Assembly: GCA_036639635.1 (NCBI GenBank) | Contig: JAVWIF010000007.1 | Location: 1 to 58,090 of the forward strand | Direction: 5' to 3' | DNA length: 58,090 bases | Source: JAVWIF01 sp036639635 | Lineage (GTDB): Bacteria; Bacillota_I; Bacilli_A; Erysipelotrichales; Erysipelotrichaceae | In this document: positions 25,160-35,500 of the stretch, in pieces | How positions within the stretch are numbered: position 1 is the stretch's first letter | Layout: each line of letters opens with the position of its first letter | Made by a program: the position numbers and the translations under genes | The notes under the pieces: model-generated | Told to the model about the DNA's origin: nothing | The model's input: only the letters and a program-made list of their open reading frames with translations | Database searches by the model: none

Positions 25160-26026
25160 TTATTTAACTTTTTTCATGTATTCTAAAAGTTCTAAACAAA
25201 CACTATTAACGCCAAATTCTACGTTTGATTTTGTAATATAGGTGGCAGCATTTTTAATTTCAGGAATAGCATTGGCAACAGCTATACTATGAGGAAAACG
25301 TTGCATCATAGATAAATCGTTTAAACTATCTCCAAAAGTTAACACCTCTTCTTTAGAAATTCCGATTTGTTGACAAAAAGCGAGTAAAGAACTTCCTTTT
25401 TGAGCCTTTGAACTAGTAATTTCTAGATTATTGGCAATGGAATTTGTAATTTCTATATCTTTAATAGTACTTAATTTATTACGTACCAAGTCTATTTTTT
25501 CTTCACTTTCGCTAAATGTTTCTATCTTATAAATCACACGTTCTTCTTTATAATATGCCTCAATATCTTGAATTTCACGATCATATTTAGCAAATGATGT
25601 AGTTTCTAGCATTTCATCTATTTCTTCTGCACTTAATCCATTGCGTATCATATGTTTTTTAAATTCTAGAACTCCTCGAACCTCATTGGTTGTAAGCGTC
25701 CCTTCATCACTATAGATATGATAAGCACTATCCAGAGATTCAAGTACATTAATACAATCTTTAACAGCGTGCATTGGCATTGTTATTTCTCTACACGTAT
25801 TCCCTTTATCATCTATAATAAGTGCTCCATTTAATAGTAAACAATCACACCTTATATCAAACTCTTCTAGCATTGGTATTACACTTTGATAATTTCTTCC
25901 GGTTGCGACCATAAAAATAATTCCTGCAGCTTGTAACTTTTTAATTACTTCTGCACTGCTTGCATCTATTTGATGTGATGCATTTAATAAAGTTCCATCT
26001 AGATCACATGCTATCAATTTAATCAT
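25160..26026 (-). CDS. Cof-type HAD-superfamily phosphatase
   Basis: 288 residues from the ATG at 26026, which follows GGAGGA; the longer frame to 26065 lacks a site. HAD motif I LIACDLDGTLL, motif II in MVATGRNYQ, motif III Lys (SSKAQKGSSLLAF) and motif IV TFGDSLNDLSMMQRF are all in place, with a C2-type cap domain between. It probably removes phosphate from sugar phosphates or a cofactor intermediate. The neighbouring LacI-family gene might control it, but there is no direct sign. Confidence 0.92.
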   Translation of the reverse strand: MIKLIACDLDGTLLNASHQIDASSAEVIKKLQAAGIIFMVATGRNYQSVIPMLEEFDIRCDCLLLNGALIIDDKGNTCREITMPMHAVKDCINVLESLDSAYHIYSDEGTLTTNEVRGVLEFKKHMIRNGLSAEEIDEMLETTSFAKYDREIQDIEAYYKEERVIYKIETFSESEEKIDLVRNKLSTIKDIEITNSIANNLEITSSKAQKGSSLLAFCQQIGISKEEVLTFGDSLNDLSMMQRFPHSIAVANAIPEIKNAATYITKSNVEFGVNSVCLELLEYMKKVK

Positions 26027-26126
26027 ACATATCCTCCAATTTAAAAATCTCTTATATTCTAACATTCATATCACTTTATTCCAAGCGTTAATCATGTTAA
26101 AATACAAGCAGTTAGGAGTGATGATG

Positions 26127-26588
26127 ATGTTAGAAGTAGGTAGTAAAGCAATAGATTTTAACTTATTAGATGAAAATGCTCAAGAAATTAAATTAAGTTC
26201 TTTTAAAGGTAAAAAGGTGATTGTCTATTTTTATCCAAAAGACAATACACCTGGATGTACAAAGCAAGCCTGTGCTTTTAAAGCAAGTTATGAAGTATAT
26301 AAACAAGCAGGGATTGTTGTTATTGGAATTAGTAAGGACAGTGTTGCTTCCCATAAAAAATTCAAAGATAAATATGAATTACCTTTCATACTATGTTCAG
26401 ACCCTGAATTAAACGTCATTCAAGCTTATGGTGTGTGGAAAGAAAAGAAATTATATGGGAAATCTTTTATGGGTATCCAACGCGCAACCTTTATCATTGA
26501 TGAAGATGGAATAATTCTTAAAGTATTTGAAAAAGCAAATCCAGCTAATAACGCTGAAGATATTTTAGCTTATTTGCAAACGATTTAA
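26127..26588 (+). CDS. bcp: Thioredoxin-dependent peroxiredoxin (Bcp/PrxQ)
   Basis: 153 residues. Three ATG codons lie in tandem (26121, 26124, 26127); the third is best spaced from AGGAG. Motif YPKDNTPGCTKQACAFK holds the peroxidatic Cys and, five residues on, the likely resolving Cys, as in the atypical two-cysteine PrxQ type. It reduces hydroperoxides with thioredoxin. The gene is monocistronic and followed by a terminator. Confidence 0.95.
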   Translation: MLEVGSKAIDFNLLDENAQEIKLSSFKGKKVIVYFYPKDNTPGCTKQACAFKASYEVYKQAGIVVIGISKDSVASHKKFKDKYELPFILCSDPELNVIQAYGVWKEKKLYGKSFMGIQRATFIIDEDGIILKVFEKANPANNAEDILAYLQTI

Positions 26589-26625
26589 AAAAAGCATTGA
26601 CTAGTTTTCCTAGTCAACGCTTTTT
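26588..26625 (+). terminator. Bidirectional terminator between bcp and the NifX-like gene
   Basis: AAAAAGCATTGACTAG pairs with CTAGTCAACGCTTTTT around a 6-base loop, with T-runs on both strands. Confidence 0.85.
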
Positions 26626-26998
26626 ATTTACAACTATGACCTACACAGTCATGACCATCTTCATGATGATGGTCACATTTACCAGCAGGGTTATCCACTA
26701 GAGTACCCGAAATCACTTGTTCAAGAACAGCATCTACATTGCCACTTGCTCCAGATATTAAAGTAATATTGGCTTGCGCTAAGATATCTCTTGCTCCTTG
26801 TCCAATACCACCGCACACTAGTGTGTCAACATGAGCCTGGGCCAATAAGCCTCCTAAGGCACCATGTCCACTACCGTTTGCTTGTAACATTGTTTTATTT
26901 TGGATTTTACCATCTTCAATATCTACTAAGAGAAAAGATGGACACTTTCCAAAATGTTGAAATACTTGATTGTTTTCATAAGTTATTGCGATTTTCAT
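26624..26998 (-). CDS. NifX/NifB-like (dinitrogenase iron-molybdenum cofactor family) protein with metal-rich tail
   Basis: 124 residues; AGGAGG precedes the ATG. The fold of the NifX/MTH1175-type family is visible in MKIAITYENNQVFQHFGKCP, FLLVDIEDG and VDTLVCGGIGQGARDIL. In non-nitrogen-fixing bacteria such proteins are thought to bind or carry iron-sulfur or metal clusters. The tail CDHHHEDGHDCVGHSCK adds three Cys and five His and probably binds a metal. It is the third gene after thrS and the substrate-binding lipoprotein, nine bases downstream. Confidence 0.88.
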   Translation of the reverse strand: MKIAITYENNQVFQHFGKCPSFLLVDIEDGKIQNKTMLQANGSGHGALGGLLAQAHVDTLVCGGIGQGARDILAQANITLISGASGNVDAVLEQVISGTLVDNPAGKCDHHHEDGHDCVGHSCK

Positions 26999-27007
26999 AT
27001 AATCCTC

Positions 27008-27925
27008 CTATTTTGTATAGTACTCACTATTTAATGTAATCTTGAATTGATTTAAAAAAGTTGTGATATCTTTTTCTACTTCAGTAGCTTTTACAAACTT
27101 AATGTTTTGACGTTTCCATGTTTTTTGAACAATTTCCGCATTTGGCACACCAAGTTTTTCTACTGTAGCTTTTTCAATAGCATCTTTTAAGGCTTTTTCA
27201 TCGTTGATGCTTGTTTCATTGCTAAACTTTTTCGCACTTTCTAAATATGTTTTAGTCTTATCTACACTTGTTTTTTTAACAAATAAAGCCGCTTGTGGAT
27301 AGCCACTTGTTTTCATGTTGTTCTTTATTTGATATTCTGCTTGTAAGTCTTTTAGCACTTTTAATGAAAGGCCTTTTTCTTTGGCTTTTGCAATTGTTGC
27401 ACTCGCAGCAGGTTCTGCCATTAATCCAACACTCGCTTTTTGTGTTAACAATTGTGCTTGTACATCATTTACAGAATTAAAGTACGTAATGGTAGGGACA
27501 ATACTTTTTATATCCATGCTACTCATTAATACTTTTTGCGGTACTGCCTTTTCACCAAAGGCCGCTAGTGTTCCAGGTGTAGTTAATGCTTTTTCATCAC
27601 TTCCAACAAGATACAAGTTACCCCATGTAACCACACTGTCTAATTGGTACTCACTTTTTCCACCAGAAATTAATTTTGCGCCTAAGTTAATAGGGGCTAC
27701 AATGACATCATATCCATCTTTCTTATTAAATTCAGCGGACAATACATCACTTCCATCAACACTATCAATGGTGACGTTTTTATCACCGTATAATCCTAAC
27801 AAAGATAATGCTGGTGCACCCATTGGTGTTAATACTTTAATGGGTTCTGCTTTCTTGTTGGTACCACAAGCGCTCAAACAAAGCGCTAGTGCTACCATTG
27901 TAAATATTTTAAGCTTATTTATCAT
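27008..27925 (-). CDS. Orphan ABC-type substrate-binding lipoprotein coupled to thrS
   Basis: 305 residues. The signal peptide ends in a lipobox, ALCLSAC (Cys 20). The mature part has the two-lobe NMT1/SsuA-like pattern (IKVLTPMGAPALSLLGLYGD, then GYDVIVAPINLGAKLI and GLMAEPAASATIAKAKEKGL). No permease or ATPase is nearby. Its ATG overlaps the TGA of thrS (ATGA), so synthesis is coupled to threonyl-tRNA synthetase and under its T-box. The ligand is unknown; the MGAPA start resembles proteins of taurine/aromatic/thiamine-precursor uptake. Confidence 0.85.
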   Translation of the reverse strand: MINKLKIFTMVALALCLSACGTNKKAEPIKVLTPMGAPALSLLGLYGDKNVTIDSVDGSDVLSAEFNKKDGYDVIVAPINLGAKLISGGKSEYQLDSVVTWGNLYLVGSDEKALTTPGTLAAFGEKAVPQKVLMSSMDIKSIVPTITYFNSVNDVQAQLLTQKASVGLMAEPAASATIAKAKEKGLSLKVLKDLQAEYQIKNNMKTSGYPQAALFVKKTSVDKTKTYLESAKKFSNETSINDEKALKDAIEKATVEKLGVPNAEIVQKTWKRQNIKFVKATEVEKDITTFLNQFKITLNSEYYTK

Positions 27926-29655
27926 ACACGCTTCTCCTCAATTTCTTGGCTCAACATGGCAATAAATTCATCCACCCCACTACTTTGAGAATCACTAGAT
28001 TGAGCACGACGGATTGTTAATGTTTTATTTTCAACTTCGCCATCTCCAATCACTATCTGATATGGGATTTTTGCTAATTGAGCCTCGCGTATACGATACC
28101 CTAATTTTTCATTTCTTGCATCTATTTTGCTTCTAAATCCTAATGCAACTAGTTTTTCATTAATTTCATTTGCATAGGCAGCATGTTTTTCATGGTGTAC
28201 TGGAATAATCATAACTTGTTGTGGTGCCAACCAAGTTGGGAAGTGCCCTGCAAAATGCTCAATTAAGATTCCAATGAAACGTTCAATAGAACCAAAGATA
28301 ACACGATGCAACATAACTGGACGTACTTTTGAACCATCACTTTCAACATATGTTAAATCAAAACGTTCTGGTAAATTCATATCTAATTGGATTGTTCCAC
28401 ATTGCCATTCTCTTCCTATGGAATCTTTGATATGGAAGTCAAGCTTTGGTCCATAGAAGGCACCGTCTCCTGGATTAATTTTGTATGTTTTCCCCGCATG
28501 TTCACAAGCAAGGGCTAACGCTTTTTCACTTTCATCCCATATGGCAATATCACCAATATATTTCTTTTCAGGTCTTGTTGATAATTCAATACGATATGTT
28601 AAGCCAAATTTAGCATATACACGATCAATAAATTGGATCAATTCTTTTACTTCACTTTCAATTTGATCTCTACGCATAAAGATATGTGCATCATCTTGTG
28701 TAAATGTACGCACACGGAACAAGCCATTTAAAGCTCCACTAGCTTCGTGACGATGTACTTGTCCTAATTCCCCTACACGTAAAGGAAAGTCCTTATATGA
28801 ATGCAAAGTACTCTTATACGCCAAGAGTGCTCCAGGACAATTCATAGGTTTAATCGCAAACTCACGATCATCAACCTGTGATGTATACATATTTTCTTTA
28901 TAGTTTCCCCAATGTCCACTAATTTCCCATAGCTCTTTACTCATCATAATCGGTGTTTTAATAAATTGATAATTCTCTTTTGTATGTTCTTCATACCAAA
29001 AATTCTCTAATAATGTACGAATAATCATACCATTAGGTAAAAAGAAAGGCATTCCTGGAGCATATTCACTCATCATAAAGATATTCATTTCACGACCAAT
29101 CTTTTTATGATCTCTTTTTTTAGCTTCTTCTAATAAATTCAAATGTTCAGCAAGTTCTTCAGGAGTAGGAAAACAGATACCATAAATACGTTGTAGCATC
29201 TTATTTTGGGCATCACCTTTCCAATAAGCACCAGAGTGTTTCAATAATTTGAAATTCTTTAATTCTTTTAGTGTATCGACATGTGGTCCACGACATAAAT
29301 CAATAAACTCTCCTTGTTGATAACAAGTAATTGTTCCATCTTCTAAAGAAGAGATCAAGTCAATCTTATAAGGATCATCTTGAAACATTTCTAATGCTTC
29401 TTCTTTACTTATTTCTTTACGTGAAATACGTTTTCCATCTTTTGCTATCTTTTTCATTTCTTTTTCAATTTTAGGTAAGTCTTCTTCTTTAATTACATCA
29501 TCACCTAAATCAATATCGTAATAAAACCCTTCACTAATTACTGGACCTACCCAAAACTTAGCATTTGGATACAATCGTTTGACTGCTTGTGCCATCATAT
29601 GTGCACAAGAGTGATTCATTACACTTAATCTTTCATTTTCTTTAATATCTACCAT
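27922..29655 (-). CDS. thrS: Threonyl-tRNA synthetase without TGS domain
   Basis: 577 residues from the ATG at 29655, nine bases after AAGGG. The usual N-terminal TGS domain of about 60 residues is missing; the protein starts directly with the editing domain, whose zinc-like residues are in MNHSCAHMMAQ (H-x3-H) and LCRGPH (C-x3-H). The class II core shows HRHEASGAL, PMNCPGALLAY (zinc Cys) and MLHRVIFGSIER, followed by the anticodon-binding domain. It charges tRNA-Thr. Similar short forms exist in mycoplasmas. A T-box lies upstream, and two unrelated genes are coupled downstream. Confidence 0.95.
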   Translation of the reverse strand: MVDIKENERLSVMNHSCAHMMAQAVKRLYPNAKFWVGPVISEGFYYDIDLGDDVIKEEDLPKIEKEMKKIAKDGKRISRKEISKEEALEMFQDDPYKIDLISSLEDGTITCYQQGEFIDLCRGPHVDTLKELKNFKLLKHSGAYWKGDAQNKMLQRIYGICFPTPEELAEHLNLLEEAKKRDHKKIGREMNIFMMSEYAPGMPFFLPNGMIIRTLLENFWYEEHTKENYQFIKTPIMMSKELWEISGHWGNYKENMYTSQVDDREFAIKPMNCPGALLAYKSTLHSYKDFPLRVGELGQVHRHEASGALNGLFRVRTFTQDDAHIFMRRDQIESEVKELIQFIDRVYAKFGLTYRIELSTRPEKKYIGDIAIWDESEKALALACEHAGKTYKINPGDGAFYGPKLDFHIKDSIGREWQCGTIQLDMNLPERFDLTYVESDGSKVRPVMLHRVIFGSIERFIGILIEHFAGHFPTWLAPQQVMIIPVHHEKHAAYANEINEKLVALGFRSKIDARNEKLGYRIREAQLAKIPYQIVIGDGEVENKTLTIRRAQSSDSQSSGVDEFIAMLSQEIEEKRV

Positions 29656-29675
29656 ATTTATCATCCCTTCAAAGT

Positions 29676-29890
29676 ATAAAAAAAGACTGTCATCAAAGGA
29701 CGTCAGTCTTGTACGCGGTACCACCTTTATTCATACATATTGTATGCTCTCAAACACATAACGGATGTTAACCGGCGCACCTTTTCAGGGGCAACTCAAA
29801 GGTAGTAAACCATAGGGTATTTCAAAAAGCTTTCACCAACCGCTTTTCTCTCTACATCATACCTCTATGTTCGTATCCTTTTTCTAAGTT
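29676..29890 (-). promoter_or_regulatory. T-box riboswitch of thrS
   Basis: The conserved T-box GGTGGTACCGCG lies at 29714-29725 on the minus strand. It is followed by a terminator with arms AAGACTG and CAGTCTT and a long T-run (29676-29710). Upstream, the stem I region has the AGAGAG and GCGGTTGGTGAAAGC elements typical of its distal part. The segment TTTACTACCTTTGAG offers ACT or ACC, both threonine codons, as specifier. Uncharged tRNA-Thr should permit read-through into thrS. Confidence 0.9.
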
Positions 29891-29903
29891 TTTATATGCC
29901 TCA

Positions 29904-29932
29904 TTTATACACCAAAAAGTGATATTTGTCAA
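29904..29932 (-). promoter_or_regulatory. Promoter of the thrS T-box leader
   Basis: Consensus -35 TTGACA (29927-29932), 17-base spacer, -10 TATAAA (29904-29909) on the minus strand, just ahead of the T-box stem I. Confidence 0.8.
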
Positions 29933-29959
29933 TTAATTTACTTTAGCAAAACGTTAGCT

Positions 29960-31852
29960 TTACCAGCTTCCGCCTCCGCCTCCGCCAAAACCTCCCCCAG
30001 AGAAACCTCCTCCAGAGAAACCTCCACCGCCAAAGCTTGAGCCTCCACTTCCTCCACTATGTGGTGGAACAAAAGATGCTGCACTAGAAATAGAGTTAAA
30101 GCAGTAATGGAAATGATTCCACCATAATACTGTAGTAAACGCATTGCCTTGGTAACCCATATACCATGAAGGATTACTAAGTGCGATACTTTCAAATTTC
30201 TTTACCCAAATATCGCTTACACCTAACACATAAGCATAAGGAAGTATTTCATAGAATGCACTAGGATTATCTTGTACCAATAATTCTAAGCGTTCTTTTT
30301 CACAACTAACAATAAACTCTTTTAATCCTAAAATTTGTCCCAACCAAAGCGTTCCTTGTTTTGTACGTTTAGTCATAAATACCATAATTAATATTAACAT
30401 AAACGTGCAACAAGCAACTACACTTACCCCAAGTATGCTAGCACCATTATGCCATAGTAAGAGTCCATTCGTTCCAATAAGGATTGAATTCAATCCAATT
30501 AATAATATGCATAGTAGAAGCATCGTCGCTTTTTTAAAGACATATCTTTTTCGAATTAAAATAATCCAAGGAATACAACTAGCTCCCAATAGAATTGGAA
30601 GAATCATATACGGAACAACAAATTCCATCATTTCGAAGCGCGCATAGGTTACAAATCCACTATACACAAAGAAAGGCGCAATTATAAATACAATCATAAG
30701 TATTTGCAACGCTATTGATATTGATGAAAATATTTTACGTTTTTTATCTTTAACAAAATAATTGATCAACATCATTTTAGAATTTTGTAAAGCTGTATAT
30801 ACATGATCGTTCTTTAAGTCTGCTTCACTTGCATCAGCACCATTTTTAAAGATAGCATCAAAGAAGGTACGCTCATACGCTTTTGTATCTTCTTTATTCA
30901 TTTCTTTTGTTTTATGCAGAATAAAGCCTTCTTCTTTATCTTCAATACTTAAGTATCCTTTATTCGCCCATTCAATCAGTAAAGAGATAATGTCTTTATT
31001 GTTCACTTGATTATCAATAATATAACCAATACCAGCACTATCAAGTCCTTCAGGTGCACTAAACTCAACACTCACATATATTTCATCATCTTTTCCAAAC
31101 TTCCAAAATAACAACAAAGAAACTACCAATAAAGCTAGTGCGAGTCCAATTCCTACCCAAGTGTAATCTTTAGGTTGTGCGTACTTAAAATAATCATCAG
31201 GCAGATTCACTTTAATTGTAGCATTTTCATTGTTTTCTAAAATCTTCGTTGTTTCACCAGTAATACTGTTGCCATTTACCTCATATGTTAAGCTATCGTT
31301 ACCTTCCCCATACGTTCCTGTATAGGTATAAATTTCACTCGTACCTAATGCTTTTGGCATTGCTATTTTATAGGACAAGTGCTTGGTTTGCGTATCAAAT
31401 CTGCCAAATAAATTCCAATATAGCATTTGCGCATGATTGCTTAATCCTAAATCTTTCGTTTTTATTGTATAAGAAAGTTCATACTTCTGTTTTCCTATAA
31501 TTGTTTTATCAGAATTTCCTATACGAATACTTACAGTACTGTTTTCTTTATCAATCTTACAGTTTGTAGAACATTGTATATCTTTAATTGGGAAATAGTA
31601 TTTTTTACTTTCTAGTTCATTATTAATCGTAAAATCCATCTTATATTCTAATGGAATATAACGATAGAACCCATGACTATTACTTTGAAAATCTAAATAA
31701 TATGTTTCATGAACATTCATACTTCCATCTTCTTGAACATTCATGTCAATATTCACATCATCAATAACAAATGCAGTCGCTGCTTTCATTGGTGTAATAT
31801 TCAAAAACAATATTCCAACTGTGATGCAAATAACCCGAATCCATTTTTTCAT
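29960..31852 (-). CDS. DUF2207 membrane protein with Gly-rich C-terminus
   Basis: 630 residues. A signal peptide or first helix (residues 7-25) leads to an extracytoplasmic DUF2207 domain (FVIDDVNIDMNVQEDGSMNV onward, to about residue 225). A membrane helix follows near 233-250, then a cytosolic part and several helices at 375-490. The end is a low-complexity run of SGGGF/GGGG repeats finishing in SW. Such proteins regularly accompany LemA, as here, and their joint role is unknown. A hairpin separates it from lemA. Confidence 0.9.
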   Translation of the reverse strand: MKKWIRVICITVGILFLNITPMKAATAFVIDDVNIDMNVQEDGSMNVHETYYLDFQSNSHGFYRYIPLEYKMDFTINNELESKKYYFPIKDIQCSTNCKIDKENSTVSIRIGNSDKTIIGKQKYELSYTIKTKDLGLSNHAQMLYWNLFGRFDTQTKHLSYKIAMPKALGTSEIYTYTGTYGEGNDSLTYEVNGNSITGETTKILENNENATIKVNLPDDYFKYAQPKDYTWVGIGLALALLVVSLLLFWKFGKDDEIYVSVEFSAPEGLDSAGIGYIIDNQVNNKDIISLLIEWANKGYLSIEDKEEGFILHKTKEMNKEDTKAYERTFFDAIFKNGADASEADLKNDHVYTALQNSKMMLINYFVKDKKRKIFSSISIALQILMIVFIIAPFFVYSGFVTYARFEMMEFVVPYMILPILLGASCIPWIILIRKRYVFKKATMLLLCILLIGLNSILIGTNGLLLWHNGASILGVSVVACCTFMLILIMVFMTKRTKQGTLWLGQILGLKEFIVSCEKERLELLVQDNPSAFYEILPYAYVLGVSDIWVKKFESIALSNPSWYMGYQGNAFTTVLWWNHFHYCFNSISSAASFVPPHSGGSGGSSFGGGGFSGGGFSGGGFGGGGGGSW

Positions 31853-31872
31853 ATCTTTTTTCTCCTTTCAAA

Positions 31873-31896
31873 AAAAGGATAGCGAACTATCCTTTT
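31873..31896 (-). terminator. Hairpin between lemA and the DUF2207 gene
   Basis: AAAAGGATAG and CTATCCTTTT pair perfectly around a 4-base loop and are followed by a T-run on the minus strand, so it is a partial or full terminator. It would make LemA more abundant than the DUF2207 protein. Confidence 0.7.
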
Positions 31897-31898
31897 AA

Positions 31899-32456
31899 CT
31901 AAAACTGTACTTTAACGTTCTCTCTTTGTGCAACATTCTCGATTTCATACAATGGTTTTTTAGTTTGATGAAACATTTGCGCTAGCAAATTACTAGGGAA
32001 CATTTCTACTAAGTTATTAAACTTAACACAAACAGCATTGTAAAATTTACGTGAATTTGCGATTTCAGTTTCAATTTTTTGTAATTCTTTTTGCAATTCG
32101 GTAAAATGTTGATCTGCTTTTAAATTTGGATACTGTTCAGATATTGCATATAGAGGTCCTAACATAGATTGAAAGTTTTTCTCTGTCTGAATCTTCTCAT
32201 CCATTGATTGTGCTTGAACCGCCATATTACGTGCACTGATAACTTTTTCTAAAGTTTCGGCTTCATGTTTTGTATATCCTTTAATTGTTTCTATTAAATT
32301 AGGAATTAAATCATAACGTTTCTTCAAATATACATCCATAGTAGAAAAGGCTTCTTCTACTTTATTTGCCATCTTCACAAATTTATTATACGTAGCAACT
32401 ATATAAGCAATCAAAAGAACAACAATAACCAATACAACAATAAGTGCAATTTGCAT
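31899..32456 (-). CDS. lemA: LemA family protein
   Basis: 185 residues. The N-terminal helix (IALIVVLVIVVLLIAYIVAT) anchors the protein; the helical LemA domain follows with its signature YNKFVKMANKVEEAFSTMDV, then KRYDLIPNLIETIKGYTKHE, ISARNMAVQA and the NSRKFYNAVCVKFNNLVEMF block. The function of LemA is unknown. GGAGG precedes the ATG. It lies just upstream of its usual DUF2207 partner. Confidence 0.94.
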   Translation of the reverse strand: MQIALIVVLVIVVLLIAYIVATYNKFVKMANKVEEAFSTMDVYLKKRYDLIPNLIETIKGYTKHEAETLEKVISARNMAVQAQSMDEKIQTEKNFQSMLGPLYAISEQYPNLKADQHFTELQKELQKIETEIANSRKFYNAVCVKFNNLVEMFPSNLLAQMFHQTKKPLYEIENVAQRENVKVQF

Positions 32457-32519
32457 AGTAAATCCTCCTTCTTGTATAATGTGATTATATCATCATTTTT
32501 TTGAACCTACAACATAAAG

Positions 32520-35500
32520 TTATTTCTTCATTGTTTTATGAGCGTTCTTTTCTTTGGTAGAACGTTTATAAGTACCTAACAATACAATACTTGAAAACAA
32601 AGTTATCAAAATATATGCATACATGTTTGTTTCATCACTAGTTTTTACTTTTTTTATCAGTGGTAATTCTTCATTTTCAAATTGTGTTTGATAACTATCT
32701 TGTTTACTTTCTATCTTTTTATCATTGATAAACACCCCTGCTTTATTCACTTCTACTTTTATTATCTTATTACTTAATCGATATCCTTGTGGTGCTTTTG
32801 TCTCTTTTATATAGGTAATTCCATAATGAACGTTTTCAAACGTTAGCGCTCCTTCTGAAATATTTGCTATACCCGTTTCTATAACACTAGTACAATACGC
32901 ATCACGATAGCGTGTAAAGCTAAACTCTTTATTCGTAATGTTTGCCTTGTTTTTATGATCCACCTTATGAATCTTTACCTTAAAGTCTTTTAGTTCATTC
33001 TTAATCACTTTTCCTTCATTCACTTGAACAACTACATGCTTTTCATTGGATTGATTAATACTAAAGTCATATTCTTTGGTATCTAAAACATATGCTTCGT
33101 TTGTTGATAGTTCCTTTAAGTAAAAGTTCCCTACTGGAAGTTCCATTTTTGTCGTTAATTTCCCTTTATCATCAATACCAGAAGTATAAAGTAAAGAATT
33201 AGGATGAAGAATCACATTACCTTTCACATCATATGTATCATCACGTGCAAACACACCAAAGACAACATCTTTGTATGCTTCTTTATTTTCAATAACATTC
33301 GTTTCCAACGTTTTACGTACATCTAGTTCATACGTCACTCGCTCATTATGCAAAATTGAATCGATGATTTGTTCTTCATCTTTTTGATTATCTTTAATCT
33401 CAAATGCATATTTTTCATTATCTTTCACATAGCCTATTGGCGCTTTGGTTTCCTTGTAGTAATACTTACCCACCGGTAATAATTTACTGTAAGCAGTATC
33501 GTAGTCGCTGATTATCGTTTCTATTTCCTGATCTTTTTCATAATATGTAACACCATTTCCTAAGGTAATATTTTCAGCAGCATAAATTGTTATTTCTGCT
33601 CCTAATAAATTATCTCGTTCCCATAGAGGAGTAAGTAAAGTCCCTTGTTTTGTTGTCTTGCTATCGATTGCTTTAAAAACAAGCCCTGATTTATGGAATC
33701 CTAATTTTCCAAATATAACTTTGTTTTCCATCTTTACTTTCTGAATATCTCCGCTATCTTGGATAACAAATTCAATATCATTAGCAATCGCAAATCCATA
33801 GGCACTTGATATTTCATGTAAAACATATGTTTTACCTACTTCCATACCTTTTATCATATGTTGCTCATCTGTGGATATCCAAGTATCCACGATACTTCCC
33901 TTGTTCCCTTTCTCATAAATCGTTAGAAGATTACCAGGCAGTTCTTTATCGGTGGTGATATCACTCTTCGATATTTCAAGTTTTGTTATTTTGTTTTTAA
34001 ACTCAGAATGCAAAGATATTGTTTTAATATCTTGTCCTCGATACGTGGCATCTACTTGGATCTCTTCTTTACTTGATGAATAGCCAATAGGTGCTTGAAT
34101 CTCCTTTATTTCATATTTTCCTAAAGGTAAATCTGAAACAAACTCAATCTTCCCTTTTTCATTTGTTGTTTGTTTTTCAATAAGTGTACCAGCTTTTATT
34201 ACTACGCTTCCTTTAATCTCAAGAATATCTTCTTTCGCATATAAACCAAAGATTGCTCCACTTAAAGGTGTATCATTATCAAAATCTTTTTTTATTAAGG
34301 ATACGTCAACTTTTTGTCTTTTATTTTGAATAGCTGTTGATTTACTAATAATAGGTGTTTCTTGATCTTTATATAACAAATCAACATCATGTTTTTCATC
34401 ATTTAGCACAAAACCTTTAGGTGCTTCTATTTCTTGTACATAATAAGAACCCAGTGGTAGTTTAGAAGTCTTCACAGAGCCATTAGCTTTCGTTGTGATA
34501 GTTTCTACTATTGTTCCTGCTTTATAGATGAGCGTGCCATCAGCACTATCTAGAATATCTTTACGTGCAACAACATTCACCTTCATACCAGCAATTCCTT
34601 GTTCTTTGTATATAAACTTTATATTGCCATCTTTGTCTACTTTTGTTTCTGTTAAGACTTCTCCTTTTTTTGTGATTGAAATTTGTCCTTTCACACTTTG
34701 ATTTTTCAATTCAACAATTTTAATTGGATCACCATCTTTATCCACTTCGCTTACCACAGTATTTGTTATCTTAAAGTTTACACTATCCGTATTTATCATG
34801 TAATCTTTAGGCGCATGAATTTCATCTAGACGATACTCTCCTGCTTTTAATTGAAGAGGTAAAACAACATATCCTCTAGTATCTGTTTTAAATTCTGTTA
34901 TATGTGTTTCTCCAACTTTTTGGCTAATGTACTTTTTATTTTTTACATCCCAAATCTTAAATGTTGCACTGCTTATCACTACTTCTTTATTTGTTTCTAA
35001 ATCTTTTTTTACTAGTTTTAAATAAGAAGTAAATGGTCGATTGTTAATAATGTAGCGAATTGGTTCCTGATTTTCTTTATCTACTTTAAATTCCCATTGT
35101 GCTTCATATTTATCAGTATCAATTTGTCCTTTGATTTGTTTAACAATATAAGTACCATATGCCAAATCATTTGACTGCGCATATCCATCTTCATCTGTAA
35201 CTAATTTGTCATATTCTTTTTTAGTATACTCGTCTCGATGTTCATATGCTTTTTCAATACTTCCATATTTAGTAACATATTTTTTAAGTACAACAAGGAA
35301 TTCTGCTCCTTCTTCTTTATCAACAATTTCACTGTTCTCTCCATCCGTAATAATTTTTTCTATATCAAAGCGTCCTGTAATAACATGTTCATATACATCA
35401 CTATCTTTCACTATAGTTAATGTGTTCTCGTCTTCATAATTCAGTGTTATATCATGTTCGTCTGGATCTAGTTCATAACCTTCACTAGCTTTGATTTCTT

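Noticed and set aside
27381..27965. 194-codon plus-strand ORF opposite the substrate-binding lipoprotein
   Set aside because: Unusually long, but antisense to a clear lipoprotein gene and lacking any start signal; composition follows from the opposite strand.
29938..30195. Minus-strand ORF encoding a Glu/Ala/Val-rich repeat
   Set aside because: It is the shifted frame of the Gly-rich tail of the DUF2207 protein; the repeats come from GGTGGA-type codons.
30405..30647. Plus-strand ORF opposite the DUF2207 gene
   Set aside because: It lies wholly within a well-supported gene on the other strand, has no ribosome site, and its sequence is that of a reverse-frame shadow of membrane helices.
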